Shown: positions 7,875 to 15,978 of the stretch, one piece after another
Numbering within the stretch: position 1 is the first letter of the stretch
Layout: each line of letters starts with the position of its first letter
DNA from: Burkholderiales bacterium
GTDB taxonomy: Bacteria; Pseudomonadota; Gammaproteobacteria; Burkholderiales; Burkholderiaceae_C
Direction: 5' to 3'
DNA length: 64,000 bases
Assembly: GCA_016702555.1 (NCBI GenBank)
Contig: JADJDV010000006.1
Span: 310,001 to 374,000, forward strand
Notes under the pieces: generated by a model
Told to the model about the DNA's origin: nothing
Seen by the model: the letters and a program-made list of their open reading frames with translations, nothing else
Databases searched by the model: none
Position numbers and translations under genes: made by a program

Positions 7875-8632
7875 AGCCGGTGCCGACAGCGCCGTCGATC
7901 GACTGGCAGCGGCCCTGGAATGCGCCGCTGCGGCGCTGGGGCGAGCCGGCTGCCCATGCCTGGGCGGGTGGCGCCAGCGTGCGCGCGGCCTTGAACGCGC
8001 TTGCGGCGGCGCCGCGGCGCTTTGTGGCGCAGGACGAGCTGCCGCGCGGTGTGGCCTACGAACAATTCATCTTCGAGCAGCGCGCGGTGCCGACGCGCGA
8101 CAACCCGCACGACTTCTTCAACGGCCTGATCTGGTGCGCGCTGCCCTGGTCGAAGCAGCGTCTTAACGCGCTGCAGCATGCCGAGATCGCGCGCAGCGGC
8201 GTGCAGGGCCGGCGCGGGCCGCTGCGCGACGCGCTCACCGTGTTCGACGAGAACGCCGCCCTGCTGCACGCGCCCGACGCGCTGTGGCGGGCGCTGGCCG
8301 AGCGGCGCTGGCGCGAATTGTTCGGGCCGCTGCGCCCGCTCTGGCACGAGGCGCGCCTGCTGCTGTTCGGCCACGCCGCGCTGGAGAAGCTGGTGGTGCC
8401 CTACAAATCGATCACCGTGCACGTGTGGCGCGTGGCCTTGCCGTTCGATCCGCTCGGCGATCTGGCGGCGCTGGACGCCTGGCTGGCGCAGGACCTGACG
8501 CCCGAAAAGCTGGCGGCCAAGCCCTTCGTGCCGCTGCCGATACTGGGCGTGCCGGACTGGTGGCCGGACAACGAGGCGCCGGGTTTCTACGACGACGCGG
8601 CCGTGTTCCGGCCGCTGCGCTCGCGCGGCTGA
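7871..8632 (+). CDS. DUF3025-family protein of unknown function
   Basis: A 253-residue cytosolic protein with no signal peptide. The start is a GTG overlapping the alkB stop (GTGA). Recognisable family stretches are YEQFIFEQRAVPTRDNPHDFFNGLIW, LPWSKQRLNALQHAEI, RDALTVFDENAALL and the C-terminal LPILGVPDWWPDNEAPGFYDD. This domain is common in Burkholderiales and Pseudomonas but has no established activity. The overlap with alkB suggests coexpression, and possibly a link to nucleic-acid repair, which is only inference. Confidence 0.85.
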   Translation: MKPVPTAPSIDWQRPWNAPLRRWGEPAAHAWAGGASVRAALNALAAAPRRFVAQDELPRGVAYEQFIFEQRAVPTRDNPHDFFNGLIWCALPWSKQRLNALQHAEIARSGVQGRRGPLRDALTVFDENAALLHAPDALWRALAERRWRELFGPLRPLWHEARLLLFGHAALEKLVVPYKSITVHVWRVALPFDPLGDLAALDAWLAQDLTPEKLAAKPFVPLPILGVPDWWPDNEAPGFYDDAAVFRPLRSRG

Positions 8633-8638
8633 ACGGCG

Positions 8639-9319
8639 TCAGCGGGCGCCGCCGAATACCTCGATCACCGCCTGCATCTGCGCCGGCGTCACCGCGTCGG
8701 CGCGGCGCGTGGCCGGGTCGACGCAGCTGGCGCGCAGCAGCGCTGGCGGCAGACTGCCCAGGCCACGGAACACCTGGTCGGCCATCCGCAGATCGCCGCG
8801 CGCGCGGGCGTGCCGGCGCAGCGCCTGGGCTTGCTCGGGGGAATAGGCCAGGTGCTCGGTGACTTCGCCGCTGTTCTGATCCGCCACCCGCAGCGCCGCC
8901 AGCGGCGCCCGGACCATCCACACGGCGCCTTGCGCCAGCAGCGCGGGCGCGAACCGCTGCAGATACAGGAGCAGCAAGGCGCCGATGTGGATGCCATCGG
9001 CATCGGGGTCGAGCAACAGGCACAGGCGCTCGAAGCGGCGGGTGGCGATTTGTTCGATGCCGATGGAGATTGGTGACGACCAGCCCAGCGCCTCGGCAAG
9101 CTGCGGGTACAGCGGGTAAGCGGCGACCCTGTCTGCGCGCGCGCGCCAGGCGTTCAGCGGCTTGCCCTGGCAGGCGAGCACCGCCTGGGTGCGCGCATCG
9201 CGCACCGCCGCCACCGACGCGGCGGCCGAATCGCCCTCGACCAGAAACAGCTCACAACCGGCGCCGTGCCGCTGGCTGTCGCTCAGTTTGGCGCTGGCCT
9301 GGCTGCGGTCGTAAGCCAT
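8639..9319 (-). CDS. Stand-alone TOPRIM-domain protein related to GyrB/ParE C-terminal region
   Basis: A 226-residue protein that starts where the TOPRIM domain of type IIA topoisomerase B subunits starts. CELFLVEGDSAAAS holds the catalytic glutamate, and LLDPDADGIHIGALLLLYLQRFAP holds the metal-binding DxD, as in GyrB/ParE. ACQGKPLNAWRAR replaces the usual PLRGKILNV segment. There is no GHKL ATPase or transducer domain, and the first residues (MAYDRSQASAKLSDSQRHG) match the linker just before TOPRIM in ParE. It could be a decayed parE-like gene or a conserved separate protein. No stop codon or frameshift interrupts it, and the metal-binding residues are kept, which favours function. Confidence 0.75.
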   Translation of the reverse strand: MAYDRSQASAKLSDSQRHGAGCELFLVEGDSAAASVAAVRDARTQAVLACQGKPLNAWRARADRVAAYPLYPQLAEALGWSSPISIGIEQIATRRFERLCLLLDPDADGIHIGALLLLYLQRFAPALLAQGAVWMVRAPLAALRVADQNSGEVTEHLAYSPEQAQALRRHARARGDLRMADQVFRGLGSLPPALLRASCVDPATRRADAVTPAQMQAVIEVFGGAR

Positions 9320-9381
9320 GCTTCAGGCGGACGACGCTGAAGCGCCGGTTCCGTGCGTGCCGGGGCTGACGGCGGCGTGGT

Positions 9382-10536
9382 TTACAGCGACCGCGCCAGC
9401 TGGCGCAGGAATTTGTCGCACTGCACCAACTGGTCTGTCTCGACGAACTCGTCCACCTTGTGCGCCTGCTCGATCGAGCCGGGCCCGCACAGCACGGTGG
9501 GGATGCCGATGCCCTGGAACAGCCCGGCCTCGGTGCCGTAGGCGACCTTGCGCACCGACTTGTCCTGCGTCAGCGCGCGCACCAGCTGGGTGATGGCGGC
9601 CTGCTCGCTGGCGTCCAGCGCCGGGGCGGTGGCGCCGCGGTCGATGTCGATGCGTGCGCCGGGAAACTCGCGCCGCATGCGCGGCAGCAGATCGTTCTGC
9701 ACGTATTGATCAATGCGCGCCTGGATGCCGTCGGGCGACATGCCGGGCAGGTTGCGGAATTCGTAGCTGAACTCGCAGGCCTCGGGAATGGTGTTGACGG
9801 CGATGCCACCCGATATCTGGTTGGTGGTGATGGTGGTGCAGGGCACGTCGTAGAACTGGTCGAACGGGCCTTCGGCGCGCCAGGCGTCGGCCAGGTCGCG
9901 GATGTGGCAGATCAGCCGCGCGGCGTATTCGATGGCGTTGCAGCCTTGCGGCGTCAGCGCCGAATGCGCGGCCTTGCCGTGCACGCGGCAGCGGTACAGG
10001 TTCAGGCCCTTGTGCGCCACCACCGGCTGCATCGAGGTCGGCTCGCCGACCACACAGCCATCGGCGCGGATGCCGCGCTCGCGCAGCTCGGCCAGCATGA
10101 AGGGCGCGCCCGTGCAGCCGACTTCCTCGTCGTACGAGAACGCCAGGTGCAGCGGCTTGGTGCGCGGCAGGGCCAGGGCCTCGGGCACCAGCGCCAGCGC
10201 GGCGGCGATGAAGCCCTTCATGTCGCAGGCGCCGCGCGCGTACAGGCGGCCGTCGCCCTTGTCGGTCAGCTGGAAGGGGTCGCTGGCCCAGTCCTGCCCG
10301 TCGACCGGCACCACGTCGGTGTGGCCCGACAGCACGATGCCGCCCTGCGTCTCGCCGTTGTGCGCCGGCAGGGTGCAGAACAGGTTGGCCTTGGTGGCCT
10401 CGGCGTTCAGGTTCAGCCAGGGATCCAGCCCCTGGGCCTTGAGCGCGTCGCGCACGGTTTCGATCAGGCCCAGGTTGGAATGGCGGCTGACGGTGTCGAA
10501 GGCCGTGAGGTATTCGAGCCATTCGAGGGTGTTCAT
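9382..10536 (-). CDS. argE: Acetylornithine deacetylase (M20 family)
   Basis: A 384-residue cytosolic metallohydrolase releasing ornithine from N-acetylornithine in arginine synthesis. The M20 dimetal site is visible: SGHTDVVPVDGQDWASDPF (His, Asp), ARGACDMKGFIA (bridging Asp), SYDEEVGCTGA (catalytic Glu-Glu), a later VVGEPTSMQPV and the C-terminal CGPGSIEQAHKVDEFV. The start MNTLEWLEYLTAFDTVSRHSN was taken because the preceding 25 codons are not family-like. Other M20 enzymes such as DapE share the fold, but the FDTVSRHSN and EPT segments fit ArgE. It is monocistronic between the TOPRIM gene and htpX. Confidence 0.92.
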   Translation of the reverse strand: MNTLEWLEYLTAFDTVSRHSNLGLIETVRDALKAQGLDPWLNLNAEATKANLFCTLPAHNGETQGGIVLSGHTDVVPVDGQDWASDPFQLTDKGDGRLYARGACDMKGFIAAALALVPEALALPRTKPLHLAFSYDEEVGCTGAPFMLAELRERGIRADGCVVGEPTSMQPVVAHKGLNLYRCRVHGKAAHSALTPQGCNAIEYAARLICHIRDLADAWRAEGPFDQFYDVPCTTITTNQISGGIAVNTIPEACEFSYEFRNLPGMSPDGIQARIDQYVQNDLLPRMRREFPGARIDIDRGATAPALDASEQAAITQLVRALTQDKSVRKVAYGTEAGLFQGIGIPTVLCGPGSIEQAHKVDEFVETDQLVQCDKFLRQLARSL

Positions 10537-10727
10537 GGGGCAGGCGGCGGTGGTGCGATCAGGCCACCAGTGTAGGACGAAGGCGACGATGGCACCGCAT
10601 CCCGAGAACATGGCTCCCGCTGTGAAATGCGTGGGAACCGGGCCGCTTGAATATGCTCCAATCGCGCGTATTTAAGAACGTCGTGGGCCGGCCAGCGCCC
10701 GCTGTCACACTCTTTTCGAGGGAATCG

Positions 10728-11603
10728 ATGCAACGCATTCTTCTGTTTGTCCTCACCAACGTCGCCGTGATGGTGGTGCTGGGCGTCGTCACCAGCCTGT
10801 TCGGCCTGAACCGTTTCATGGGCCCGAACGTGCAGGTCGGCCAGTTGATGATCTTCTCGCTGGTGATCGGCTTCACCGGCGCCATCATCTCGCTGCTGAT
10901 GAGCAAGTCCATGGCCAAGATGAGCATGGGCCTGAAGATCATCAACCAGCCCGCCAACGCCGACGAAGCCTGGATCGTCGAGACGGTGCGCAAGTTCGCC
11001 GACCAGTCTGGCATCGGCATGCCCGAGGTCGGCATCTACGAGGGCGAACCCAACGCCTTCGCCACCGGCGCGTTCAAGAACTCGGCCCTGGTGGCGGTGT
11101 CCACCGGCCTGCTGCGCGGCATGACGCGCGAGGAGGTCGAGGCCGTGATCGGCCACGAGGTGGCGCACGTGGCCAATGGCGACATGGTGACCATGGCGCT
11201 GATCCAGGGCGTGATGAACACCTTCGTGGTGTTCCTGAGCCGCCTGATCGGCTCGCTGATCGACGGCGCCCTGCGGCGCGGCAGCGACAGCTCGGGCCCC
11301 GGCATCGGCTATTACGTCAGCACCGTGGTGCTCGACATCCTGTTCGGCTTTCTGGCCGGCATCATCGTGGCCTGGTTCTCGCGCCAGCGCGAATTCCGCG
11401 CCGACCGCGGCGCCGCCCGCCTGATGGGCCAGCCCAACTCGATGATCAATGCGCTGGCGCGCCTGGGCGGCATGCACGCGCAAGGCGCCGAGATGCCCAA
11501 GAACCTGGCCGCCCTGGGGATTGCCGGCAACATCGGCAAGCTGTTTTCCACCCACCCGCCGATGGAAGAGCGCATCGCGGCGCTGCGCGCCTACCAGGGC
11601 TGA
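10728..11603 (+). CDS. htpX: Membrane zinc metalloprotease HtpX
   Basis: A 291-residue inner-membrane M48 protease that degrades damaged membrane proteins, usually under envelope stress. Two N-terminal membrane helices (RILLFVLTNVAVMVVLGVV and LMIFSLVIGFTGAIISLL) precede the catalytic HEVAH (His143, Glu144, His147). The third zinc ligand lies in REFRADRGAARLMG. Two more hydrophobic segments lie between. The C-terminal FSTHPPMEERIAALR is characteristic. The start at 10728 follows GAGGGA; an in-frame ATG 81 bases upstream has no such support. A perfect terminator follows. Confidence 0.96.
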   Translation: MQRILLFVLTNVAVMVVLGVVTSLFGLNRFMGPNVQVGQLMIFSLVIGFTGAIISLLMSKSMAKMSMGLKIINQPANADEAWIVETVRKFADQSGIGMPEVGIYEGEPNAFATGAFKNSALVAVSTGLLRGMTREEVEAVIGHEVAHVANGDMVTMALIQGVMNTFVVFLSRLIGSLIDGALRRGSDSSGPGIGYYVSTVVLDILFGFLAGIIVAWFSRQREFRADRGAARLMGQPNSMINALARLGGMHAQGAEMPKNLAALGIAGNIGKLFSTHPPMEERIAALRAYQG

Positions 11604-11634
11604 GGCCCAGCAGCCGCCGTCGATCACGCCGCGA

Positions 11635-11668
11635 AACCGCAGCCGCCGCGAGGCGCTGCGGTTCTTTT
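11635..11668 (+). terminator. Intrinsic terminator after htpX
   Basis: A perfect nine-base stem (AACCGCAGC/GCTGCGGTT) is followed by TTCTTTT. It lies between the converging htpX and cysK genes; its reverse complement ends in three T residues, so weaker termination of cysK transcripts is also possible. Confidence 0.75.
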
Positions 11669-11677
11669 CACGCCCGA

Positions 11678-12592
11678 TCAGGCCGGCAGATAGCCTTCGA
11701 CCGACAGGTAGCGCTCGCCGGTGTCGTAGTTGAAGCCGAGTATGCGCGCGCCCGGCGGCAGCTCGGGCAGCTTCTGCGCGATAGCGGCCAACGTAGCACC
11801 CGAACTGATGCCGACCAGGATGCCTTCCTCGCGCGCGCTGCGGCGGCCGTAGTCGCGCGCCGCCTCGGCCTCGACCAGGATCACGCCGTCGAGCAGGCTG
11901 GTGTCCAGATTGGTGGGGATGAAGCCCGCGCCCAGGCCCTGGATCGGGTGCGGCCCCGGCGCGCCGCCGCTGATCACCGGCGATTGCGAGGGCTCGACGG
12001 CAAACACCTTCAGGTTCGGCCACTTGGGTTTCAGCAGCCGCGCGCAGGCGGTGATGTGGCCGCCGGTGCCGACGCCGGTGATGATGGCGTCCAGCCCCTC
12101 GGGAAAGTCGTCCAGGATTTCCTGCGCCGTCGCCAGATGGGCCGTCACGTTGGCCGGGTTGTCAAACTGCTGCGGAATCCAGGCGCCGGGGATGGCGGCG
12201 GCCAGTTCCTCGGCGCGCGCGATGGCGCCCTTCATGCCCTGCTCGCGCGGCGTCAGGTCGAAGCTGGCGCCATAGGCCAGCATCAGGCGCCGGCGCTCGA
12301 CGCTCATGCTGTCGGGCATCACCAGCACCAGCTTGTAGCCCTTGACGGCGGCCACCATGGCCAGCCCGACGCCGGTGTTGCCGCTGGTCGGCTCGATGAT
12401 GGTGCCGCCGGGCCGCAACTGGCCCGAGCGCTCGGCCGCCTCGACCATGCTGAGCGCGATGCGGTCCTTGATCGAGCCGCCCGGGTTGGCGCGCTCGCAC
12501 TTGATCCAGACCTCGGCCTCGGCGCCAAAGAGGCGCTGGATGCGCACGTGCGGCGTGCGGCCGATGGTGGCGAGGATGGTGTCGGCTTTCAT
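11678..12592 (-). CDS. cysK: Cysteine synthase (O-acetylserine sulfhydrylase)
   Basis: A 304-residue PLP enzyme that makes cysteine from O-acetylserine and sulfide. The PLP lysine lies in NPGGSIKDRIALSMVEAAE, the substrate-binding loop is EPTSGNTGVGLAMVAA, and the phosphate-binding loop is ITGVGTGGHITACAR. The C-terminal GILVGISSGATLAAI is also conserved. The start MKADTILATIGRTP was chosen because the in-frame extension upstream has no family content. Its divergent neighbour is rnpB, 100 bases away. CysM is the alternative, but the DSMSVERRRLMLAYGA stretch fits CysK better. Confidence 0.93.
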   Translation of the reverse strand: MKADTILATIGRTPHVRIQRLFGAEAEVWIKCERANPGGSIKDRIALSMVEAAERSGQLRPGGTIIEPTSGNTGVGLAMVAAVKGYKLVLVMPDSMSVERRRLMLAYGASFDLTPREQGMKGAIARAEELAAAIPGAWIPQQFDNPANVTAHLATAQEILDDFPEGLDAIITGVGTGGHITACARLLKPKWPNLKVFAVEPSQSPVISGGAPGPHPIQGLGAGFIPTNLDTSLLDGVILVEAEAARDYGRRSAREEGILVGISSGATLAAIAQKLPELPPGARILGFNYDTGERYLSVEGYLPA

Positions 12593-12680
12593 GACGGGGC
12601 TCCTGACAAGATCGGTGGAAACGGCCATTCTGGCGCAGTCGACGGGCCCGATCGGGCATATGGATATGTCGCGTTTGCCC

Positions 12681-12686
12681 GATAAT
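12681..12686 (+). promoter_or_regulatory. Candidate -10 box of rnpB
   Basis: GATAAT lies eight bases before the first base of the P1 helix of the RNase P RNA, the right distance for a sigma-70 -10 element. No convincing -35 box is visible. Confidence 0.4.
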
Positions 12687-12693
12687 CGCTGCC

Positions 12694-13019
12694 GTGAAGC
12701 ACGCCAGACCGCCGCTGGTGCAAGTCTCGAAAGAGCGCACTGGAGGAACGTCCGGACTGCACAGGGCAGCGCAGGAGCTAACGGCTCTCCACCGTGAGGG
12801 GGGGGGCAGAGCAACAGAGACGAGCCTATTCAGTTAGGGTGAAACGGGCAATCTCTGCGCGCAGCAACACCAAGTAGGCCAGCGTTGAGGCGGCCCGCTG
12901 AGCTGGCGGGTAGGTGGCACCGAGCCGGGTGGGCGACCTCCGGCCCAGATTGATGGCGGTCACACCACGGGCAACCGTGGTGCACAGAATCCGGCGTATC
13001 GGCGGGCTTCACACTTTTT
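12694..13019 (+). ncRNA. rnpB: RNase P RNA, bacterial type A
   Basis: This is the catalytic RNA that trims the 5' leader of pre-tRNA. Universally conserved blocks are present: GAGGAACGTCCGGACTGC early, ACAGAGACGAGC-like and GGTGAAACGGGCAA-type sequence in the middle, and ACAGAATCCGGCGTATCGG near the end. The P1 helix pairs GTGAAGC (12694-12700) with GCTTCAC (13006-13012), fixing the ends. Five T residues (13015-13019) follow. A run of nine G residues at 12798-12806 in the variable P12 area is longer than expected and may be a base-calling error. The gene lies between divergent cysK and the Nudix/MBL gene, which is on the opposite strand. Confidence 0.97.
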
Positions 13020-13054
13020 CATGGCGTCGCTGCGGACATCGCGAGCGGCGCGGC

Positions 13055-14704
13055 TCAATCGTTGCCCGGCTGCATCGCGCGGATGCGCTCCACATGCGCT
13101 AGCAGCGAGCGCTTGGCGACCGGCCAGACGCGCGGCGGCACGTCGTCGTAGGCCTTGGCGACCCAGTCGTCCATGCTGCCGTCGGGATCCGCCTGCATCA
13201 CGGCCAACACCTTGGCCTCGCGCGCCAGGCGGTGGGTCTTCAGCCCGGCAATGACGTGACGCGCGCGACCCAGCACGTAGCCGTGCGCGGGCAGGATGTA
13301 CTCCGCGCCGTATTGCGCGCAGGCGGCGTCGAGCTTGTCGAGCGATTCGAGATAGGCGCTCATGTCGCCATCGGGCGGATCGACCACGGTGGTGCTGCCG
13401 TTGAGGATGTGGTCGCCGGAGAACAGCAGGCCGTCCTCCTCCAGCAGCAGGCACAGGTGGTTGGCGGCGTGGCCGGGCGTGTGGATGGCGCGCAGCGTGT
13501 GCGTGATCTCTCCGTCCGGGGTCGGTGCGGTGAGGCGCAGGAACTGGCCGTCCTCCAGCGTGTGGTCGGGCGTGAATTCGCTGGCCGCGCGCGCGGTCGG
13601 CTGCGAGGCCAGGCCCAGGATCGGCGGCCTGCCGTCGCACAGGGCCTGCAAGGGCTTGGCGCCCGGTGAGTGGTCGGGGTGCGAATGGGTGCAGACGATG
13701 AACTTGATCTGCCCGCCGGCGGCGCGCCACAGGCGCTCGATGTGGGCCGGCTCGGCCGGGCCGGGGTCGATGGCGATGTAGCCGGTGCGCGGGTCGCCGA
13801 CCAGGTAGCTGTTGGTGCCGGGCCCGGTCATGAAGCCGGGGTTGGGCGCCGTCAGGCGCATCAGGTTCTTCAGCAGCCCCACCGGCTGCTCGGACTGCCA
13901 GTCGAGCGGGTGGATCAGCTGGCCGTCGGGGCAGACCATTTCCAGTTCGCCGAATGGCTGCTCATGCTCCATGTAGCGGGCATCGGTGCCACCCAGCAGG
14001 CCGGCGCGCGGGCAACTGGTCCACAGCGGCTGCTCGCTGGCGCAGGCGGCCAGCAGCGCATCGACGGTGGCGTAGGCGGTCAGGCGCTGCAGCGTGCGGA
14101 TGGTCGGGAAGATGATGAAGAACTGGCCGGCCTCGTGGCGCGCCAGCGCATCGGCGGGGCGCACCCAGACCGGCTCGAACTGCTCGGTTTCGTCGGCCAC
14201 CGGGGTCTGGCCCTCGGGCATGCGTGCAACCAGAAACGGCACGTCGAAGCGGCGCGGCAGGTCGCGGTCGGTGATCCAGTGCGCCAGCACGTAGACGTCG
14301 GCCGCGGCCAGTGTCAGGCCGCGCGCCACGCACTGCGCCACGAAGGGCGCGTGGCGATCCAGCGCGGCGACGTCGTCGGCCGTGGCGGCCGCACCGTCGG
14401 CGTGGCGTGCCAGCAGCACGCCGAGTTCCTCGAAGCTTTCGCGGATGGCGGCGATGGCCTGCGTCAGGTGCTCGTCGCTCTGCGTCGGGCGGCGCGTGGC
14501 CTGGGCGTGCGCGGCGGCGTCGGCGGCGTCGATGCCGCCGCCCGGAAACACGTAGGCGCCGGGCGCGAAGCTGGCGCTGAGCGAGCGGCGCGTCATCAAC
14601 ACCTCGATGCCGTCGGGCGTGTCGCGCAGCAGCAGGACGGTGGCGGCGGGGCGCAGCGGCGCGGGCTCACGCTGCGGGTGCAGGAGTTGGCTTGGGCGGG
14701 GCAT
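13055..14704 (-). CDS. Nudix hydrolase / metallo-beta-lactamase fold fusion protein
   Basis: A 549-residue two-domain cytosolic protein. The N-terminal ~240 residues resemble a Nudix hydrolase: the Nudix box begins with FPGGGIDAAD and, after an insertion of about 25 residues, continues AIRESFEELGVLLARH (REx2EE-type core). The C-terminal half (~residues 280-549) is a metallo-beta-lactamase fold of the LACTB2 type with THSHPDHSPGAK (HxHxDH), IHTPGHAANHLCLL, LFSGDHILNG and LPAHGYV as metal ligands. Eukaryotic LACTB2 is an RNase, and stand-alone homologues are hydrolases of unknown substrate. Homologous fusions are known in Burkholderiales; the substrate is not known. It faces rnpB tail to tail, with 35 bases between. 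Confidence 0.85.
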   Translation of the reverse strand: MPRPSQLLHPQREPAPLRPAATVLLLRDTPDGIEVLMTRRSLSASFAPGAYVFPGGGIDAADAAAHAQATRRPTQSDEHLTQAIAAIRESFEELGVLLARHADGAAATADDVAALDRHAPFVAQCVARGLTLAAADVYVLAHWITDRDLPRRFDVPFLVARMPEGQTPVADETEQFEPVWVRPADALARHEAGQFFIIFPTIRTLQRLTAYATVDALLAACASEQPLWTSCPRAGLLGGTDARYMEHEQPFGELEMVCPDGQLIHPLDWQSEQPVGLLKNLMRLTAPNPGFMTGPGTNSYLVGDPRTGYIAIDPGPAEPAHIERLWRAAGGQIKFIVCTHSHPDHSPGAKPLQALCDGRPPILGLASQPTARAASEFTPDHTLEDGQFLRLTAPTPDGEITHTLRAIHTPGHAANHLCLLLEEDGLLFSGDHILNGSTTVVDPPDGDMSAYLESLDKLDAACAQYGAEYILPAHGYVLGRARHVIAGLKTHRLAREAKVLAVMQADPDGSMDDWVAKAYDDVPPRVWPVAKRSLLAHVERIRAMQPGND

Positions 14705-14777
14705 GCGCCGATTATCGGCGCTGGCCCGCGGGCGCTGCTGTTCGGTGGGTGCCCGTGGCGCGGACGGTTGAAAGCAG

Positions 14778-14814
14778 GAAAACGGCGGGCGCCTGTCTTC
14801 CGAGCGTCCGCCGT
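14778..14814 (-). terminator. Candidate terminator after mscS-like gene
   Basis: Read on the minus strand, an ACGGCGG/CCGCCGT stem encloses a partly paired loop and is followed by TTTT. It lies 60 bases past the mscS stop codon, in the gap before the Nudix/MBL gene. Confidence 0.5.
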
Positions 14815-14873
14815 GGTTGGTCTTGAATGCGCTCGTCGGCGCGCGGCGATAGCCGCGCCCGATCAGCCCGCCA

Positions 14874-15683
14874 TCACACCGTGCGGTGCGCCACCGGGGT
14901 CTCGGGCACCGGGTAGCCGGCCGCGCCGAAGGTCTCGACGATGGCCTTGTTGGTGTCGAAGTACACCTGCCAGTAGTGGTCGGTGTGGGTGTAGGGGCGC
15001 ACGCACAGCTTGGGGCCCTCAGGCGTGAATTCCAGGATCTCGATGTCCGGTGCCGGGTCTTGCGCCACGTTGGGGATGGCGGCGATGACGGGCTTGAGGC
15101 GCGCGATGGCGTCCATCGGGTTCACGCTGTTGGCCACCTTGGCCACGCAATCCACGCGGCGCACCGGCAGCGCGCTGTAGTTCTGGATGTTGTCGCCGAA
15201 CACCTTGCCGTTGCCGACGATGGTGGTCACGTTGTCCATGGTGACGATGGTGGTGCCGAACAGGCCCAGTTCCTTCACCGTGCCCATCACGCCGCCGGCC
15301 TGGATGAAGTCGCCCACCTTGTAGGGCCGCAGCACCTGCATGAACACCCCGGCGGCAAAGTTGCCCAGCATGCCGCTCCAGGCCGCGCCAATGGCCAGGC
15401 CGGCGCCGGCCAGCAAGGCGGCGAAGGAGGTGGTGCGCACGCCGAAGATGTCCAGGATCGCCAGGATCAGGACGATGTTCAGCACGATGGCGATGATCGA
15501 CTTCAGGTAGTGCGCCAGCGTGGCGTCGATCTTGCCACCGCGCTCGAAGCCCTTGCCGATCAGATTGACCGCCAGATTGATTAGCCAGCGCCCGACGATC
15601 CAGGCGACGATGGCCGTCAGCAGCTTGATGCCGAAATCCGCGCCTTGCGTGGTGAGGAAATGCCAGATGTCTTGGGTGTTCAT
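14874..15683 (-). CDS. Small-conductance mechanosensitive channel (MscS family)
   Basis: A 269-residue inner-membrane channel that opens under membrane tension. Three hydrophobic segments span residues ~10-110. The pore-lining helix is the glycine/alanine-rich AALLAGAGLAIGAAWSGMLGNFAAGVFM, the MscS signature, followed by PYKVGDFIQAGGVMGTVKELGLFGTTIVTMDN of the beta domain and a C-terminal alpha/beta domain. The start MNTQDIWHF places the first membrane helix as in E. coli MscS (286 residues). A GTG at 15791 would add 36 polar residues; neither start has a strong ribosome binding site. Confidence 0.88.
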   Translation of the reverse strand: MNTQDIWHFLTTQGADFGIKLLTAIVAWIVGRWLINLAVNLIGKGFERGGKIDATLAHYLKSIIAIVLNIVLILAILDIFGVRTTSFAALLAGAGLAIGAAWSGMLGNFAAGVFMQVLRPYKVGDFIQAGGVMGTVKELGLFGTTIVTMDNVTTIVGNGKVFGDNIQNYSALPVRRVDCVAKVANSVNPMDAIARLKPVIAAIPNVAQDPAPDIEILEFTPEGPKLCVRPYTHTDHYWQVYFDTNKAIVETFGAAGYPVPETPVAHRTV

Positions 15684-15802
15684 GCCGGTCTTGTGAATGA
15701 AGGGTTGGGCCAGCTCGCGAATGTGCCACGTCGGATCGTGCTTTGCCACCGCCAGGTGCGACGAATCCGGGGCAGTCGTGACTTCCGTCACGAACCAGGG
15801 CG

Positions 15803-15848
15803 CAAAAGAATCGGGGTCGGATTAACAAAAGAATCGGGGTCGGATTAA
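15803..15848. repeat. Perfect tandem duplication of a 23-bp unit upstream of the RAYT gene
   Basis: Two identical, directly adjacent 23-bp units (15803-15825 and 15826-15848) each contain the core AATCGGGGTCGGATTAA. They end nine bases before the RAYT start codon. A related inverted motif (GATCTGACCCCTATT) occurs at about 17800, beyond the other end of the gene. Such flanking repeats are expected of REP-type sequences served by RAYT transposases. Confidence 0.75.
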
Positions 15849-15978
15849 GATTCCCCCATGTCGCGCCTGCCACGCCTCACGATTCCGGGCTATCCGCACC
15901 ACATCATTCAGCGCGGCAACAACCGGCAGCCGATCTTCGTCGACGCGCAGGACCATGAACGCCTATTGGCCGACCTGA

